Positions 49,534-57,634 of a DNA stretch of 64,000 nt are shown one piece after another; position 1 is the stretch's first letter, and each line of letters starts with the position of its first letter. Under the pieces are notes generated by a model. It did not search any database, was not told the origin of the DNA, and saw nothing but the letters and a program-made list of their open reading frames with translations. Made by a program: the position numbers and the translations under genes. This stretch comes from Candidatus Latescibacterota bacterium (GTDB taxonomy: Bacteria > JAAXHH01): the NCBI GenBank assembly GCA_022821085.1, contig JAJEEG010000006.1:62001-126000 (forward strand), given 5' to 3'.

Positions 49534-50727
49534 ATGACTACCGAAGAGATCATTGCCCTGGAGGAACAGTACATCGCGCCGACCTACGTGCGTCCGCCCG
49601 TCGTGTTCGACCGGGGCAGCGGCGCCTACGTCTACGACCTCGAGGGCAGGCGGTATCTCGATTTCCTCGGCGGCATCGCGGTGAATTCCCTGGGCCACGG
49701 GGTGCCGGAGATCATCGGCGCCGTGGCGCAGCAGTCCGCGAAGCTGATGCACATCTCCAACCTGTACCACACGGAACCCCATGTGAAGCTCGCGAAGCTG
49801 CTGGTGGATAACGCCTTCCCGGCCAGGATCTTCTTCTGCAACAGTGGATCGGAATCCATCGAGGCGGCCCTCAAGTTCACCCGCCGCTGGGCGTCCGACG
49901 TGGGCGGCGAGACCAAGCACGAGATCGTGACCTTCGAGAACGCCTTTCACGGGCGCACCTACGGCGCCGTCAGCGCCACGGCCCAGCCCAAGTACCACGA
50001 AGGGTTCAAGCCCATGCTCCCCGGCATGGTCTACCTGCCTTTGAACGAGATCGAACCCCTCGAAGAGGCGATATCGGCGGAACGGACCGCGGCCGTTATG
50101 GTCGAACCCGTCCAGGGAGAGGGCGGCGTGAATCCGGCGCACGTGGAATTCCTGAAGCATTTGCGCAAGTTGTGCGACGAACGCCAGGTTGCCCTGATCT
50201 TCGACGAGATCCAGTGCGGCCTGTGCCGGACGGGAAAGCTCTTCGCCTACCAGCACCACGGCATCGAGCCGGACGTCATGACCCTGGCCAAGCCGCTGGC
50301 CGGCGGCCTGCCCATCGGCGCGGTCATGATGAAGTCTCACATCGCCGAGGTCCTCAAGCCGGGCATGCACGGCTCCACCTTCGGGGCGAACCCGGTGGCC
50401 TGTCACGTGGCCCACGCCGTCGTCAGCAAGATGATCGACGAGGGGCTGGCGGACCGGGCCCTGGAAATGGGCGGGAAACTGACCGCCGGCCTGAATGCCC
50501 TTGCCGAAACGCATACGGACATCAAGGAGGTCCGGGGCGCGGGCCTGTTGATCGGCGTGGAATTCGAAGACAAGGTGGGCGACGTCGTTACCGCGTGCAG
50601 GGACGCGGGCCTGATCGTGGGTACGGCCGGGGACAACGTGCTCCGCTGCGCGCCGCCCCTGGTGATCGGGCAGCAACACGTGGACGAAGCGCTCGGGATC
50701 ATCGGCGGGGTACTGGACGCGCGGTGA
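49534..50727 (+). CDS. argD: Acetylornithine aminotransferase
   Basis: This class-III PLP aminotransferase of 397 residues converts N-acetylglutamate semialdehyde to N-acetylornithine. FLGGIAVNSLGHGVPEI, FCNSGSESIEAALKFTRRW, FENAFHGRTYGAVSAT, LIFDEIQCGLCRTGKLFAYQ (cofactor Asp) and MTLAKPLAGGLPIGAVM with the PLP lysine are all present. GAAAGGA lies 7 nt before the ATG at 49534. Such enzymes often also act on succinyl-diaminopimelate. Confidence 0.95.
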   Translation: MTTEEIIALEEQYIAPTYVRPPVVFDRGSGAYVYDLEGRRYLDFLGGIAVNSLGHGVPEIIGAVAQQSAKLMHISNLYHTEPHVKLAKLLVDNAFPARIFFCNSGSESIEAALKFTRRWASDVGGETKHEIVTFENAFHGRTYGAVSATAQPKYHEGFKPMLPGMVYLPLNEIEPLEEAISAERTAAVMVEPVQGEGGVNPAHVEFLKHLRKLCDERQVALIFDEIQCGLCRTGKLFAYQHHGIEPDVMTLAKPLAGGLPIGAVMMKSHIAEVLKPGMHGSTFGANPVACHVAHAVVSKMIDEGLADRALEMGGKLTAGLNALAETHTDIKEVRGAGLLIGVEFEDKVGDVVTACRDAGLIVGTAGDNVLRCAPPLVIGQQHVDEALGIIGGVLDAR

Positions 50728-50761
50728 ATGACGGCGCCGCGGTGAGCAGAATGGGAGCATC

Positions 50762-52126
50762 ATGACCGACAGCCGGGACGCAGCACTCAAACGACTCATG
50801 GATGATTTCCACGCGTCCATCGACGCGGACCGCCGCCTGTTTCGCGTGGACATCCGGGGCAGCATCGCCTATGCCCGTGGGCTGGTGCGCATCGGCGTGC
50901 TCACCGGCGATGAGGGCCGGGTGATCGAAGTGGCACTGGGCGAGATCGAAGGCGAGATCGAAAGCGGCGCCTATGCGCTGACCCGGGACCTGGAAGACAT
51001 CCACATGGCCGTGGAGAAACGCCTGATCGAGAAAGTGGGTCCCGTGGGCGGAAAGCTGCACACGGGCCGGAGCCGCAACGACCAGAACGCCACGGACGAG
51101 CGGCTGTATCTCCGCGAGGTGGTGGACGACCTCTCCGGGCGGATTCGGGAATGCCAGGAAGCGCTGCTGGGCCTGGCCGAACGTACCGTGGACGTCGTCT
51201 TCCCCGGGTATACCCACCTGCAGCAGGCGCAGCCGATCCGGTTCGCCCACTACGCCCTTTCGCTCTTCTTCGGGCTCCAGCGGGACCGGGAGCGTCTGGC
51301 GGACTGCCGGAAGCGGATCAACGTCATGCCCCTCGGCGCCGGGGCGATGGCGGGCAGCGCCTTTCCCATCGACCGCGCGTTTCTGGCCGATGAGCTCGGT
51401 TTCGACGGGCTGTCGCCCAACAGCATCGACGCAGTGAGCGACCGCGATTTCAACATCGAGTTCCTCGCCGCCTGCACGACGCTGATGATCCGTATCAGCC
51501 GGGCGTGCGAGGACCTGGTCATCTGGTCGTCCACGGAATTCGGGTACGTCAGGCAGCATCCCCGGCTGGCCACGGGCAGCAGCATCATGCCGCAGAAGAA
51601 GAATCCGGACGCCGCCGAACTGCTGAGGGGCAAGAGCGGCCGCGTCGCAGGCAGCCTGGTCTCTCTCGTCACCATGCTCAAGGGGCTGCCCCACACGTAC
51701 AACAAGGACATGCAGGATGAAAAGGAACCGCTCTTCGATGCGATCGACACGGTGACCGTCGCACTGACGGTCTTCACGGCGATCTGGGAGACCCTGGAAG
51801 TAAGAGAGGGCCGGGTACGCGAAAGCATGGACGACGCCATGCTTTCCACGGACCTGGCGGATTACCTGACCCGGTGCGGGGTGCCGTTCCGCGAAGGACA
51901 CGGCATCGTGGCCGCGCTCGTGGAGGAGGCCATAAGCCGCGACTGCAGCCTGCGGGATCTGCCGCTCGAGCTGTATCGCCAGTATTCGGAGCATTTCGAC
52001 GAAGCTTCCATCGGGCAACTCAGCTTCGACGACAGCGCCGACAGACGCGCCCTGCCCGGAGGGACCGGTCGCAGCGCGATCGAGCAGCAGCTGGAACAGG
52101 CCCGCGGGATCCTGGGCAGGATGTAA
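50762..52126 (+). CDS. argH: Argininosuccinate lyase
   Basis: The 454-residue fumarase-superfamily enzyme makes arginine and fumarate, the last step of the pathway. LEDIHMAVEKRLIEKVG, GGKLHTGRSRNDQNAT, FPGYTHLQQAQPIRFAHY and the mobile loop GSSIMPQKKNPDAAELLRGK with the catalytic serine are all present. GGGAGCATC precedes the ATG. The genes argF, argG and argJ (carbamoyl transfer, argininosuccinate synthesis, acetyl recycling) are not in the window. Confidence 0.96.
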   Translation: MTDSRDAALKRLMDDFHASIDADRRLFRVDIRGSIAYARGLVRIGVLTGDEGRVIEVALGEIEGEIESGAYALTRDLEDIHMAVEKRLIEKVGPVGGKLHTGRSRNDQNATDERLYLREVVDDLSGRIRECQEALLGLAERTVDVVFPGYTHLQQAQPIRFAHYALSLFFGLQRDRERLADCRKRINVMPLGAGAMAGSAFPIDRAFLADELGFDGLSPNSIDAVSDRDFNIEFLAACTTLMIRISRACEDLVIWSSTEFGYVRQHPRLATGSSIMPQKKNPDAAELLRGKSGRVAGSLVSLVTMLKGLPHTYNKDMQDEKEPLFDAIDTVTVALTVFTAIWETLEVREGRVRESMDDAMLSTDLADYLTRCGVPFREGHGIVAALVEEAISRDCSLRDLPLELYRQYSEHFDEASIGQLSFDDSADRRALPGGTGRSAIEQQLEQARGILGRM

Positions 52127-52141
52127 TGGAGCAGTACGGCC

Positions 52142-52729
52142 ATGAATAAAACGGACACAACCAGGACACCGGCATCGAACGGAAGCGACACCGTCATCCG
52201 TCCGGCCGTGATCGGGGACGTCCCCGAGATCATGGAGATCCTCCAGCCCTATATCGAGGAGGACATCCTTCTTCCGGTGTCGGTCTACCGTCTCTTCGAG
52301 CACATCCGGTATTTTGTCGTCGCCGAGCGGGGCGGCCAGGTGGTGGGCTGCGGTTCCCTCGTGATCGTGTGGCACGATTTAGCCGAGGTCCGGTCGCTGG
52401 CTGTCCGGAGAGGATGCCAGGGCGGCGGCGTCGGCGGGCGCATCGTCGACGAGCTGATCGCTGAGGCCGAGGAACTGGGTGTCGCCCGGGTCTTCGCCCT
52501 GACCTACGAAACCGGCTTCTTCGGCCGCCACGGGTTCGAGGTGGTCGACCGCGATACCCTGCCGCACAAGGTCTGGAAGGACTGTACCAACTGCGCCCGT
52601 TTCACCCACTGCGACGAAATCGCCGTGGCCCGGACGCTGATCCCCGAAGACCAACGGAAGCCGGAACCGGCCCTGCCGGACATGCAGCAGGATCCCACGC
52701 TGATCATGCCTTCTCCTGCGCCACAGTAA
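52142..52729 (+). CDS. argA: GNAT-type N-acetylglutamate synthase
   Basis: The 195-residue acetyltransferase starts the pathway by acetylating glutamate. VIRPAVIGDVPEIMEILQPY, VGCGSLVIVWHDLAEVRSLAV, RGCQGGGVGGRIVDELI (acetyl-CoA loop, a variant of Q/R-x-x-G-x-G/A) and FGRHGFEVVDRDTLPHKVW followed by DCTNCARFTHCDEIAV are the signature of the short, kinase-less synthases. The C-x-x-C...C cluster is typical of this subfamily. It lies 15 nt after argH and closes the operon. Confidence in the symbol is limited because short synthases are named variously. Confidence 0.85.
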   Translation: MNKTDTTRTPASNGSDTVIRPAVIGDVPEIMEILQPYIEEDILLPVSVYRLFEHIRYFVVAERGGQVVGCGSLVIVWHDLAEVRSLAVRRGCQGGGVGGRIVDELIAEAEELGVARVFALTYETGFFGRHGFEVVDRDTLPHKVWKDCTNCARFTHCDEIAVARTLIPEDQRKPEPALPDMQQDPTLIMPSPAPQ

Positions 52730-52740
52730 CAGTTGTGCCG

Positions 52741-52842
52741 CTGCCCGTCGACTCGTCACTCGCTGCCCGTCGACTCGTCACCTGCTACCTGTCGACTTGC
52801 CACTCGCTTCCCGGTGACTCGACACCCGGTCTCCGTTGACTC
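52741..52842. repeat. 22-bp intergenic tandem repeat, about 4.5 copies
   Basis: Units near CTGCCCGTCGACTCGTCACTCG begin at 52741, 52763, 52785 and 52807, with a decayed fifth near 52830. The first two are almost identical and the rest increasingly diverged. It fills the gap between the arg operon and the next gene. The period is not a multiple of three. Confidence 0.85.
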
Positions 52843-52863
52843 CCTTTGACTGGCTGATCAAAC

Positions 52864-54072
52864 GTGCCTGGACGATCTCCCTTATCAAACCACGTGACGG
52901 AAGCGGCGACGCAGCTCAGATGGTGGTTGCGGCTTCCCCCGACCAACCTGATCGATCGGGGCGATCACGTCCGTTTCCGCCACGCCCTCTACCTGATCAT
53001 CCATCAGGTCGCCACCGTGCTCTACGGGATGAATGGCCTGCCGGAAATCATGTACTATCCGTCTCGGCTCGAAGGCGCGCGAGACCGGCTGAACGGCTTG
53101 TCCAGGGCGCCGGAGAACGCGGGGGATGCCTTGTGGACGTTGGCGACCGAACGCGATCCGGCGACAGCCTGGGCGGCTGCGTCCAGGCTGATGCATGATA
53201 CCCTGGCGCTACTGAACAACGCGCCGGAAACAACGGGCAACTTCGGTGTGGTGACCGGCGCGGACCGGAAGATCGACGATGGATCTTTCAAGCCTGATCA
53301 GTCGCGCGGTCCCGCTGAACTATACGCGCTGGCCGCCGAAATCGCGGGTAGAATGCAGCTTCTGGCCGGCGTGAACGCCGTGGCACTGGGCGGATCCCTT
53401 GGCAGGGGTTTCGCCGATCGACAGTCGGACATCGACCTGCTCGTTTTCGGTTCGGGCATTCCCAGGGAGACAGATCGTCGCCGGTTGATCGCCGCCTGGC
53501 CGGACATACGGCACGGTCCCTTGATTGAGCCGGCATGTGACAGCCTGGTACTCGACGGGGCGATGGTCCACATCCGTTACTGGACCAGGCAGACCGTGGA
53601 AAATATGCTGGCGGCGTTTCCCGGTCCGCCCAGGCCGCCCGATCAGCGAGTCCTCGCCGAGGAGTTGCAGTGCTGCCACCCACTGATCGATCCGGACGAG
53701 CGGCTCGGCGAGTGGAAGGCGGCACTGGATGCGCTACCGGCTGAGTTGGTGAAAGCGGTGATCGGTGAAGCACAGAAACGGCTGCCCCTGTTTCGAAACC
53801 AGTGGCGAAAGGCGCAGGGCGCCGACGACCGGATCCACCTCTACTGCCTGGCGAACCAGGCCGTGAACGATCTGCTGATCGCAATGTACATAAGGAATGG
53901 GCGGTTTCTGAGTACGCCGCGATGGGTTCACAAGGATACGCCCGTGTTCAATGTCGGGCCGCCGGACGTGGTAGGGCGGTTGTCTCCGCTTGTTGATGGG
54001 ATTTACGGTAGGATAGACTTGGCGTCTAGATGGCAGGTACTAAGGGGATGCTGGGAAGAGTTAGTGAACTAG
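52864..54072 (+). CDS. Nucleotidyltransferase-fold protein of unknown role
   Basis: The 402-residue protein contains VALGGSLGRGFADRQSDIDLLVF (residues about 173-195), the G-S...D-x-D motif of minimal nucleotidyltransferases. A helical C-terminal region (RIHLYCLANQAVNDLLIAMYIRNGRF) follows. The N-terminal 110 residues (DHVRFRHALYLIIHQVATVLYG) resemble that same C-terminal helical region. This looks as if the tail of an upstream paralogue has been joined to a complete copy. The start is a GTG at 52864 with a poor ribosome site, directly after the 22-bp repeat, so the true 5-prime end is uncertain. Confidence 0.6.
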   Translation: MPGRSPLSNHVTEAATQLRWWLRLPPTNLIDRGDHVRFRHALYLIIHQVATVLYGMNGLPEIMYYPSRLEGARDRLNGLSRAPENAGDALWTLATERDPATAWAAASRLMHDTLALLNNAPETTGNFGVVTGADRKIDDGSFKPDQSRGPAELYALAAEIAGRMQLLAGVNAVALGGSLGRGFADRQSDIDLLVFGSGIPRETDRRRLIAAWPDIRHGPLIEPACDSLVLDGAMVHIRYWTRQTVENMLAAFPGPPRPPDQRVLAEELQCCHPLIDPDERLGEWKAALDALPAELVKAVIGEAQKRLPLFRNQWRKAQGADDRIHLYCLANQAVNDLLIAMYIRNGRFLSTPRWVHKDTPVFNVGPPDVVGRLSPLVDGIYGRIDLASRWQVLRGCWEELVN

Positions 54073-54114
54073 AGATCTGCCAGGGACTTTCATTATTGAC
54101 TTCCTGTTGTACTT

Positions 54115-54429
54115 TCATCCGCGGTAGATTTTATCACGTCTGCCAACTCGTATGACCAGAACGCGCAATGCTCCGGTCTGTATGTCGCAGATCACACGTA
54201 AATCTCCGATCCGATATCGCCACAGTTTACCCAACGGACCAACTAGTGCTCTTCCAGTGTTTCGTGGATCACCAGGGCCTTCAGTGAGTCTGTCTAAGTA
54301 ATTGACGATGCGCTGTATCGTCTTCTTGTCGAGTTTACGTAGATCGTTAAGGACGGTTTCTGTGAACTCAATCGTCCAGGGCGAGTTTCTTTCTCGCTTC
54401 TGAAGCAGTATAGTTTTTTTCCGACCCAC
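54115..54429 (-). CDS. RelE/ParE-family toxin
   Basis: The toxin of about 85-104 residues shows the RelE fold: PWTIEFTETVLNDLRKLDKKTIQRIVNYLD, then LWRYRIGDLRVICDIQTGALRVLVIRVGRRDKIYRG, the conserved R-Y-R-I-G-D-x-R motif with the catalytic Arg set. It would cleave ribosome-bound mRNA. In frame the only usual start is a GTG at 54429, giving a 62-nt overlap with the antitoxin; homology begins at PWTIEF about 18 codons later, where only rare start codons exist. Composition is lower in GC than the neighbours. Confidence 0.85.
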   Translation of the reverse strand: MGRKKTILLQKRERNSPWTIEFTETVLNDLRKLDKKTIQRIVNYLDRLTEGPGDPRNTGRALVGPLGKLWRYRIGDLRVICDIQTGALRVLVIRVGRRDKIYRG

Positions 54430-54595
54430 TTCTGAGGCGATTCAGTACGTCCGCGGCAACGAAGTAGTCTTCCAGGTCTTCGAGGCCACGCTCGATGATT
54501 TCACGCAAGTAGAAATCCTTGGTGCCGCCCGTTCTGGATACTAATGATTCAAGCCGTTTTTCATCTTCGGGTGTCAGTCGTATCGAAGTCGCCAT
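54368..54595 (-). CDS. RelB/DinJ-like ribbon-helix-helix antitoxin
   Basis: The 75-residue protein begins MATSIRLTPEDEKRLESLVSRTGGTKDFYLREII, a ribbon-helix-helix DNA-binding domain. The C-terminal tail (YFVAADVLNRLRSGSEKNYTASEARKKL) has the SEARKKLALDD ending typical of RelE partners. AAGGA precedes the ATG at 54595; a start 24 nt upstream is less likely. It precedes and overlaps the toxin gene, the usual order, and should repress the pair. Confidence 0.87.
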   Translation of the reverse strand: MATSIRLTPEDEKRLESLVSRTGGTKDFYLREIIERGLEDLEDYFVAADVLNRLRSGSEKNYTASEARKKLALDD

Positions 54596-54778
54596 CCTGG
54601 TTGTCCTTTGTCGGTACAACTATAACTGCCAAGATTCATCCCTGTTTCAACGTACCGTATAGATTCACTCGCGTCAACGTCGGATTCGCGCGGACCGAGC
54701 CAGTCTTCCTCTCCTCAGTTGGGAGACAAACAGGACGGTGGTTAAACAATACGCACCGCAGACGGCCACCTGCACCTG

Positions 54779-55237
54779 CTAAATCCTCAATTCCAGTCCA
54801 TCCTCGGTCCGCCTCAAGCCCTCATCTACCAGATCGTCGGAAATCCGGACGACTACGCCGGAACTCGAATCGCCGACAGGCTCGAACGATACGCCGAGGT
54901 TACTGTCCCTGCCTCCGGCCTGCGTAATCTCGACCACGAGCCGGTTACGATCGGATGAAAACGTATCAAGCAAACCTTCCGGCACGTCGCCGTCATCCAC
55001 GACAACAGTCAGACCCTCTGCGTTCCACGATTCGATCACCCCGCCGAACCGGCTCAACGTCCATACGACCGGTTCATTCTCCTTCGAATTAAGTGAAACG
55101 ACCCGTTCTTCCTCCATCACGACGCCAATCCGCTCGCCGGCAATAAGCAGGTGGGTGAGATCTTCCCTCGGTCCCCCGCATCCGGTAGCGATCAGCAGGA
55201 TAGCCGGAACGAAGTAACACAAGCTTTTGGTGTACAT
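54779..55237 (-). CDS. Hypothetical lipoprotein
   Basis: The 152-residue protein has a lipoprotein signal (SLCYFVPAILLIATGCGGP) and a mature part rich in beta strands and acidic residues (VVWTLSRFGGVIESWNAEG, LTVVVDDGDVPEGLLD). GGGAG precedes the ATG at 55237. I do not recognise a family. It lies between a RelBE pair and an oxidoreductase gene and is likely to be periplasmic or outer-membrane anchored. Confidence 0.7.
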   Translation of the reverse strand: MYTKSLCYFVPAILLIATGCGGPREDLTHLLIAGERIGVVMEEERVVSLNSKENEPVVWTLSRFGGVIESWNAEGLTVVVDDGDVPEGLLDTFSSDRNRLVVEITQAGGRDSNLGVSFEPVGDSSSGVVVRISDDLVDEGLRRTEDGLELRI

Positions 55238-55304
55238 GGTCGTCTCCCGGTTGTATGGCGCCGGATGAAATGGGCCGCCTGTTTTCGCGTGCATCAGGCC
55301 TGGA

Positions 55305-56315
55305 TCACGCCTCCTCGATAAACTGTTCCACATCCACGAGGGCCCCTTCCCGACGTGCCGAATCCCAGGCGGCCAGGATTGGCGCGAGCGAACGGAGCCC
55401 GTCGTGGTAATCGCTTTGCAGAATCCCCGGGTCCCCTGAACGAACCGCCTCCACGAAGGTCTGGTCCTGAGCCAGCCACGGATCGAAGGGGTCGGCCTCG
55501 TAGACGACCTCGTCATTCACCTCGATCCGCTCGTAGCCGAATACGGCGAGCCTCCCGCCGTCGAAGTAGATTTTGAAATAGGGTTCTTCGCCCGGCCCGG
55601 TCGGATCGCACTCGATGAAGGTCAGCGTCGCCGTGGCGCCGCCCGACAACTGGTAATGGAAGGATGAAGAAAGCGGCGTATGGTATCCGTCCGGATGGTA
55701 CAGGAATGCCTGGGACCTGATCACGTCCTGCCCGGTCATGAACCGGGTGTAGTCCGTGGCGTGCACGCCCCAGTCGAAGAAGCGGACGCCGCCTTTCTCC
55801 ACCTGGTGCGACCATGCGGTACGGGCAGAGGCGGCCGGTTTCGGATTATGCGAGATCTGCTGGAAGCGGACGTGCACGACGCGCTTGTCCCGGAGCAGCC
55901 GCCGGGCTTCCTGGAAGATGGGCCGGTACCGTTCCCGGAAGCCCACGGTGCTGATCACGCCTCCCTTGCGCACCGCCGCGTCGATCCGCTTCGCCAGGGC
56001 CATGTCCATCGCCTGGGGTTTTTCGCTGAAGAGCTGGATGCCGCGCTCGGCCGCCGCGATTTCCACGTCGGTGCGGGCGAAGGCCGGCACGATGGACCAG
56101 AGGGCATCGAGGTCTTCGGCCTCGAGCATCGCGTGGGCATCCGTGTAGGTACGGGCGACCCCGAACTGCGCCGCCGCCTCCCGCAGAGCGTCTTCGTTGA
56201 TGTCGCACAGCGCCGCGATTTCAACGCCGTCGATTTGGCTCAGGTTGGGCAGGTGCGTGGCCTGGGCAAACCTGCCGGTGCCGTAAACGGCGACCCGGAC
56301 GGGCCTGTCGGTCAT
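55305..56315 (-). CDS. Gfo/Idh/MocA-family oxidoreductase
   Basis: The 336-residue NAD(P)-dependent enzyme has VAVYGTGRFAQATHLPNL (Rossmann loop G-x-G-x-x-A), LWSIVPAFARTDVEIAA, and LFSEKPQAMDMALAKRID with the E-K-P catalytic lysine. WGVHATDYTRFMTG holds the active-site His/Asp. Unlike the gene at 31796, this one keeps the canonical E-K-P. Upstream on the same strand lies an Ldh-family gene, suggesting a sugar-acid or polyol route; the substrate is not known. Confidence 0.88.
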   Translation of the reverse strand: MTDRPVRVAVYGTGRFAQATHLPNLSQIDGVEIAALCDINEDALREAAAQFGVARTYTDAHAMLEAEDLDALWSIVPAFARTDVEIAAAERGIQLFSEKPQAMDMALAKRIDAAVRKGGVISTVGFRERYRPIFQEARRLLRDKRVVHVRFQQISHNPKPAASARTAWSHQVEKGGVRFFDWGVHATDYTRFMTGQDVIRSQAFLYHPDGYHTPLSSSFHYQLSGGATATLTFIECDPTGPGEEPYFKIYFDGGRLAVFGYERIEVNDEVVYEADPFDPWLAQDQTFVEAVRSGDPGILQSDYHDGLRSLAPILAAWDSARREGALVDVEQFIEEA

Positions 56316-56333
56316 GGGTTCTCCTCTATGCTC

Positions 56334-56361
56334 GCGTATGCTGCCGGCGGTATGCTGCCGG
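56334..56361. repeat. 14-bp intergenic duplication, 2 copies
   Basis: GCGTATGCTGCCGG (56334-56347) is followed directly by CGGTATGCTGCCGG (56348-56361), in the gap between the Ldh-type and Gfo/Idh/MocA genes. Confidence 0.7.
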
Positions 56362-56410
56362 CGCCGTACGCCGGCGCGATCGATTTTGTCTATAGCTTAT
56401 ATTACATGTG

Positions 56411-57451
56411 CTAAATCACCGGCATGTCCACGCCGAGTCCGGCCGCCGTCTCCGAAATCGTGTTCCAGGTCTTGTCCGGGATGTAGATGCCCTCGGCGAG
56501 CCGCTGTTGCCGGACGTCCTCCTCGATCTCGCCCGGTGCGTAAACCCTGTCGAATCCCGGCAGGGGCTTTGCCGAACCCACGTAGGCGACGTGGGCTTCG
56601 ATTTCCGCCGTGTAGTCGGCCGGATCCATGAAGGCCCCGATATCCAACGCGGCGATCAGGATCCCGCCACCGCCCTTGCCGCCCGTGCACCCGGCGTTCG
56701 ACAGGGGACCGATGATCATCTCGATCATCATGGCCAGCCCGTGTCCCTTGTGGCCGAACTGCAGGCCGCCCAGGGGCAGCACGGCCACCTGGTCCGGCTC
56801 GGCGTGGTACCGGCTGCCATCGTTCACGTAGCGGCCCTGCTGGTCGATCAGCCATCCGTCCGGCATGGGCTCGCCGCGTTCGATCTTCTGCTCGACCTTG
56901 CCGCCCGCGACCACGCTGAGCGTCATGTCCAGCATGAGGGGCGGACCCTTCTCCCGGGGCACGGCGAAGGCGATGGGCTCGGGCCGCAGGCGCCGGTCGG
57001 CGCTGCCGTAGGGCGCTACGAATTCGCCGCCGCCGTTCAGACCCACCATGCCGATCATGCCCTGTTCGGCGATCCGCGGGGGGAAGTCGCCCAGCCGGCC
57101 GATGTGGGAGACGTTCCGCAGGGCCACCATCCCGATCGTCGAACTGCGCGCCTTTTCCACCGCCAGGGCGAGCGCCTTCGTCACCGCCACGATGCCGTTG
57201 GCGCCGTTCCCGTCGATCTGCGCGAATCCGGGCCGGTCCGCCACCACGATATGGTCTTCCCAGGGCGTGTAATTCTCCTGGAGGGACGGGACGTAGCGGG
57301 GCATGAACCACACCCCGTGAGAATCGTGCCCGAGCAGGTTGCTGGTCGTCAGGTGATCGGCGAGGATATGGGCGTCTTCCACCGGGATGCCAGTCGCCTC
57401 GAAGATAGCGCGGCTCAGGCTGTTGAGCTTGTCGAAGGGCACTACGGGCAT
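56411..57451 (-). CDS. Ldh-family oxidoreductase (malate/L-sulfolactate type)
   Basis: The 346-residue NAD(P)-dependent 2-hydroxyacid dehydrogenase of the type-2 malate/lactate family carries LLGHDSHGVWFMPRYV (catalytic His), ALALAVEKARSSTIGMVALRNVSHIGRLGDF, PPLMLDMTLSVVAGGKV and LGGLQFGHKGHGLAMMIEMI. These match the family from end to end. Known members oxidise malate, ureidoglycolate, sulfolactate or sugar acids; which applies is unknown. AGGAG lies 6 nt before the ATG and is itself duplicated 15 bp upstream (57457-57486). Confidence 0.9.
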   Translation of the reverse strand: MPVVPFDKLNSLSRAIFEATGIPVEDAHILADHLTTSNLLGHDSHGVWFMPRYVPSLQENYTPWEDHIVVADRPGFAQIDGNGANGIVAVTKALALAVEKARSSTIGMVALRNVSHIGRLGDFPPRIAEQGMIGMVGLNGGGEFVAPYGSADRRLRPEPIAFAVPREKGPPLMLDMTLSVVAGGKVEQKIERGEPMPDGWLIDQQGRYVNDGSRYHAEPDQVAVLPLGGLQFGHKGHGLAMMIEMIIGPLSNAGCTGGKGGGGILIAALDIGAFMDPADYTAEIEAHVAYVGSAKPLPGFDRVYAPGEIEEDVRQQRLAEGIYIPDKTWNTISETAAGLGVDMPVI

Positions 57452-57456
57452 GGAAA

Positions 57457-57486
57457 GCTCCTGTGTTTACCGCTCCTGTGGTTTCC
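57457..57486 (-). repeat. 15-bp duplication of the ribosome-site region upstream of the Ldh gene
   Basis: GCTCCTGTGTTTACC (57457-57471) and GCTCCTGTGGTTTCC (57472-57486) each carry AGGAG on the minus strand, so two ribosome-binding sequences lie 15 nt apart before one start codon. Confidence 0.65.
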
Positions 57487-57589
57487 GTGTGGCTGCGTTC
57501 GCGGGGTATTGGGAATCGGGCCGGATCGGCCGGGCCAGAAGGTAAAATATCACATCGCCGGTCAATGACAATCAGAATTGCGAATGCCC

Positions 57590-57618
57590 TTGACATGCCA
57601 GACAGGCATGGCTAAATT
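57590..57618 (+). promoter_or_regulatory. Putative groESL promoter with an inverted repeat in the spacer
   Basis: TTGACA (57590-57595) and TAAATT (57613-57618) are 17 bp apart. The spacer contains CATGCC-AGACA-GGCATG (57594-57610), a perfect 6-bp dyad overlapping the promoter, well placed for a repressor. There is no CIRCE element (TTAGCACTC-N9-GAGTGCTAA) in this 447-nt region. Confidence 0.5.
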
Positions 57619-57634
57619 GGCCTTCTATGTTTAT

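Noticed and set aside
52741-52842. CRISPR or attachment site from the 22-bp repeats
   Set aside because: No spacers, progressive decay of copies and no integrase or cas gene nearby; it is a simple tandem repeat.
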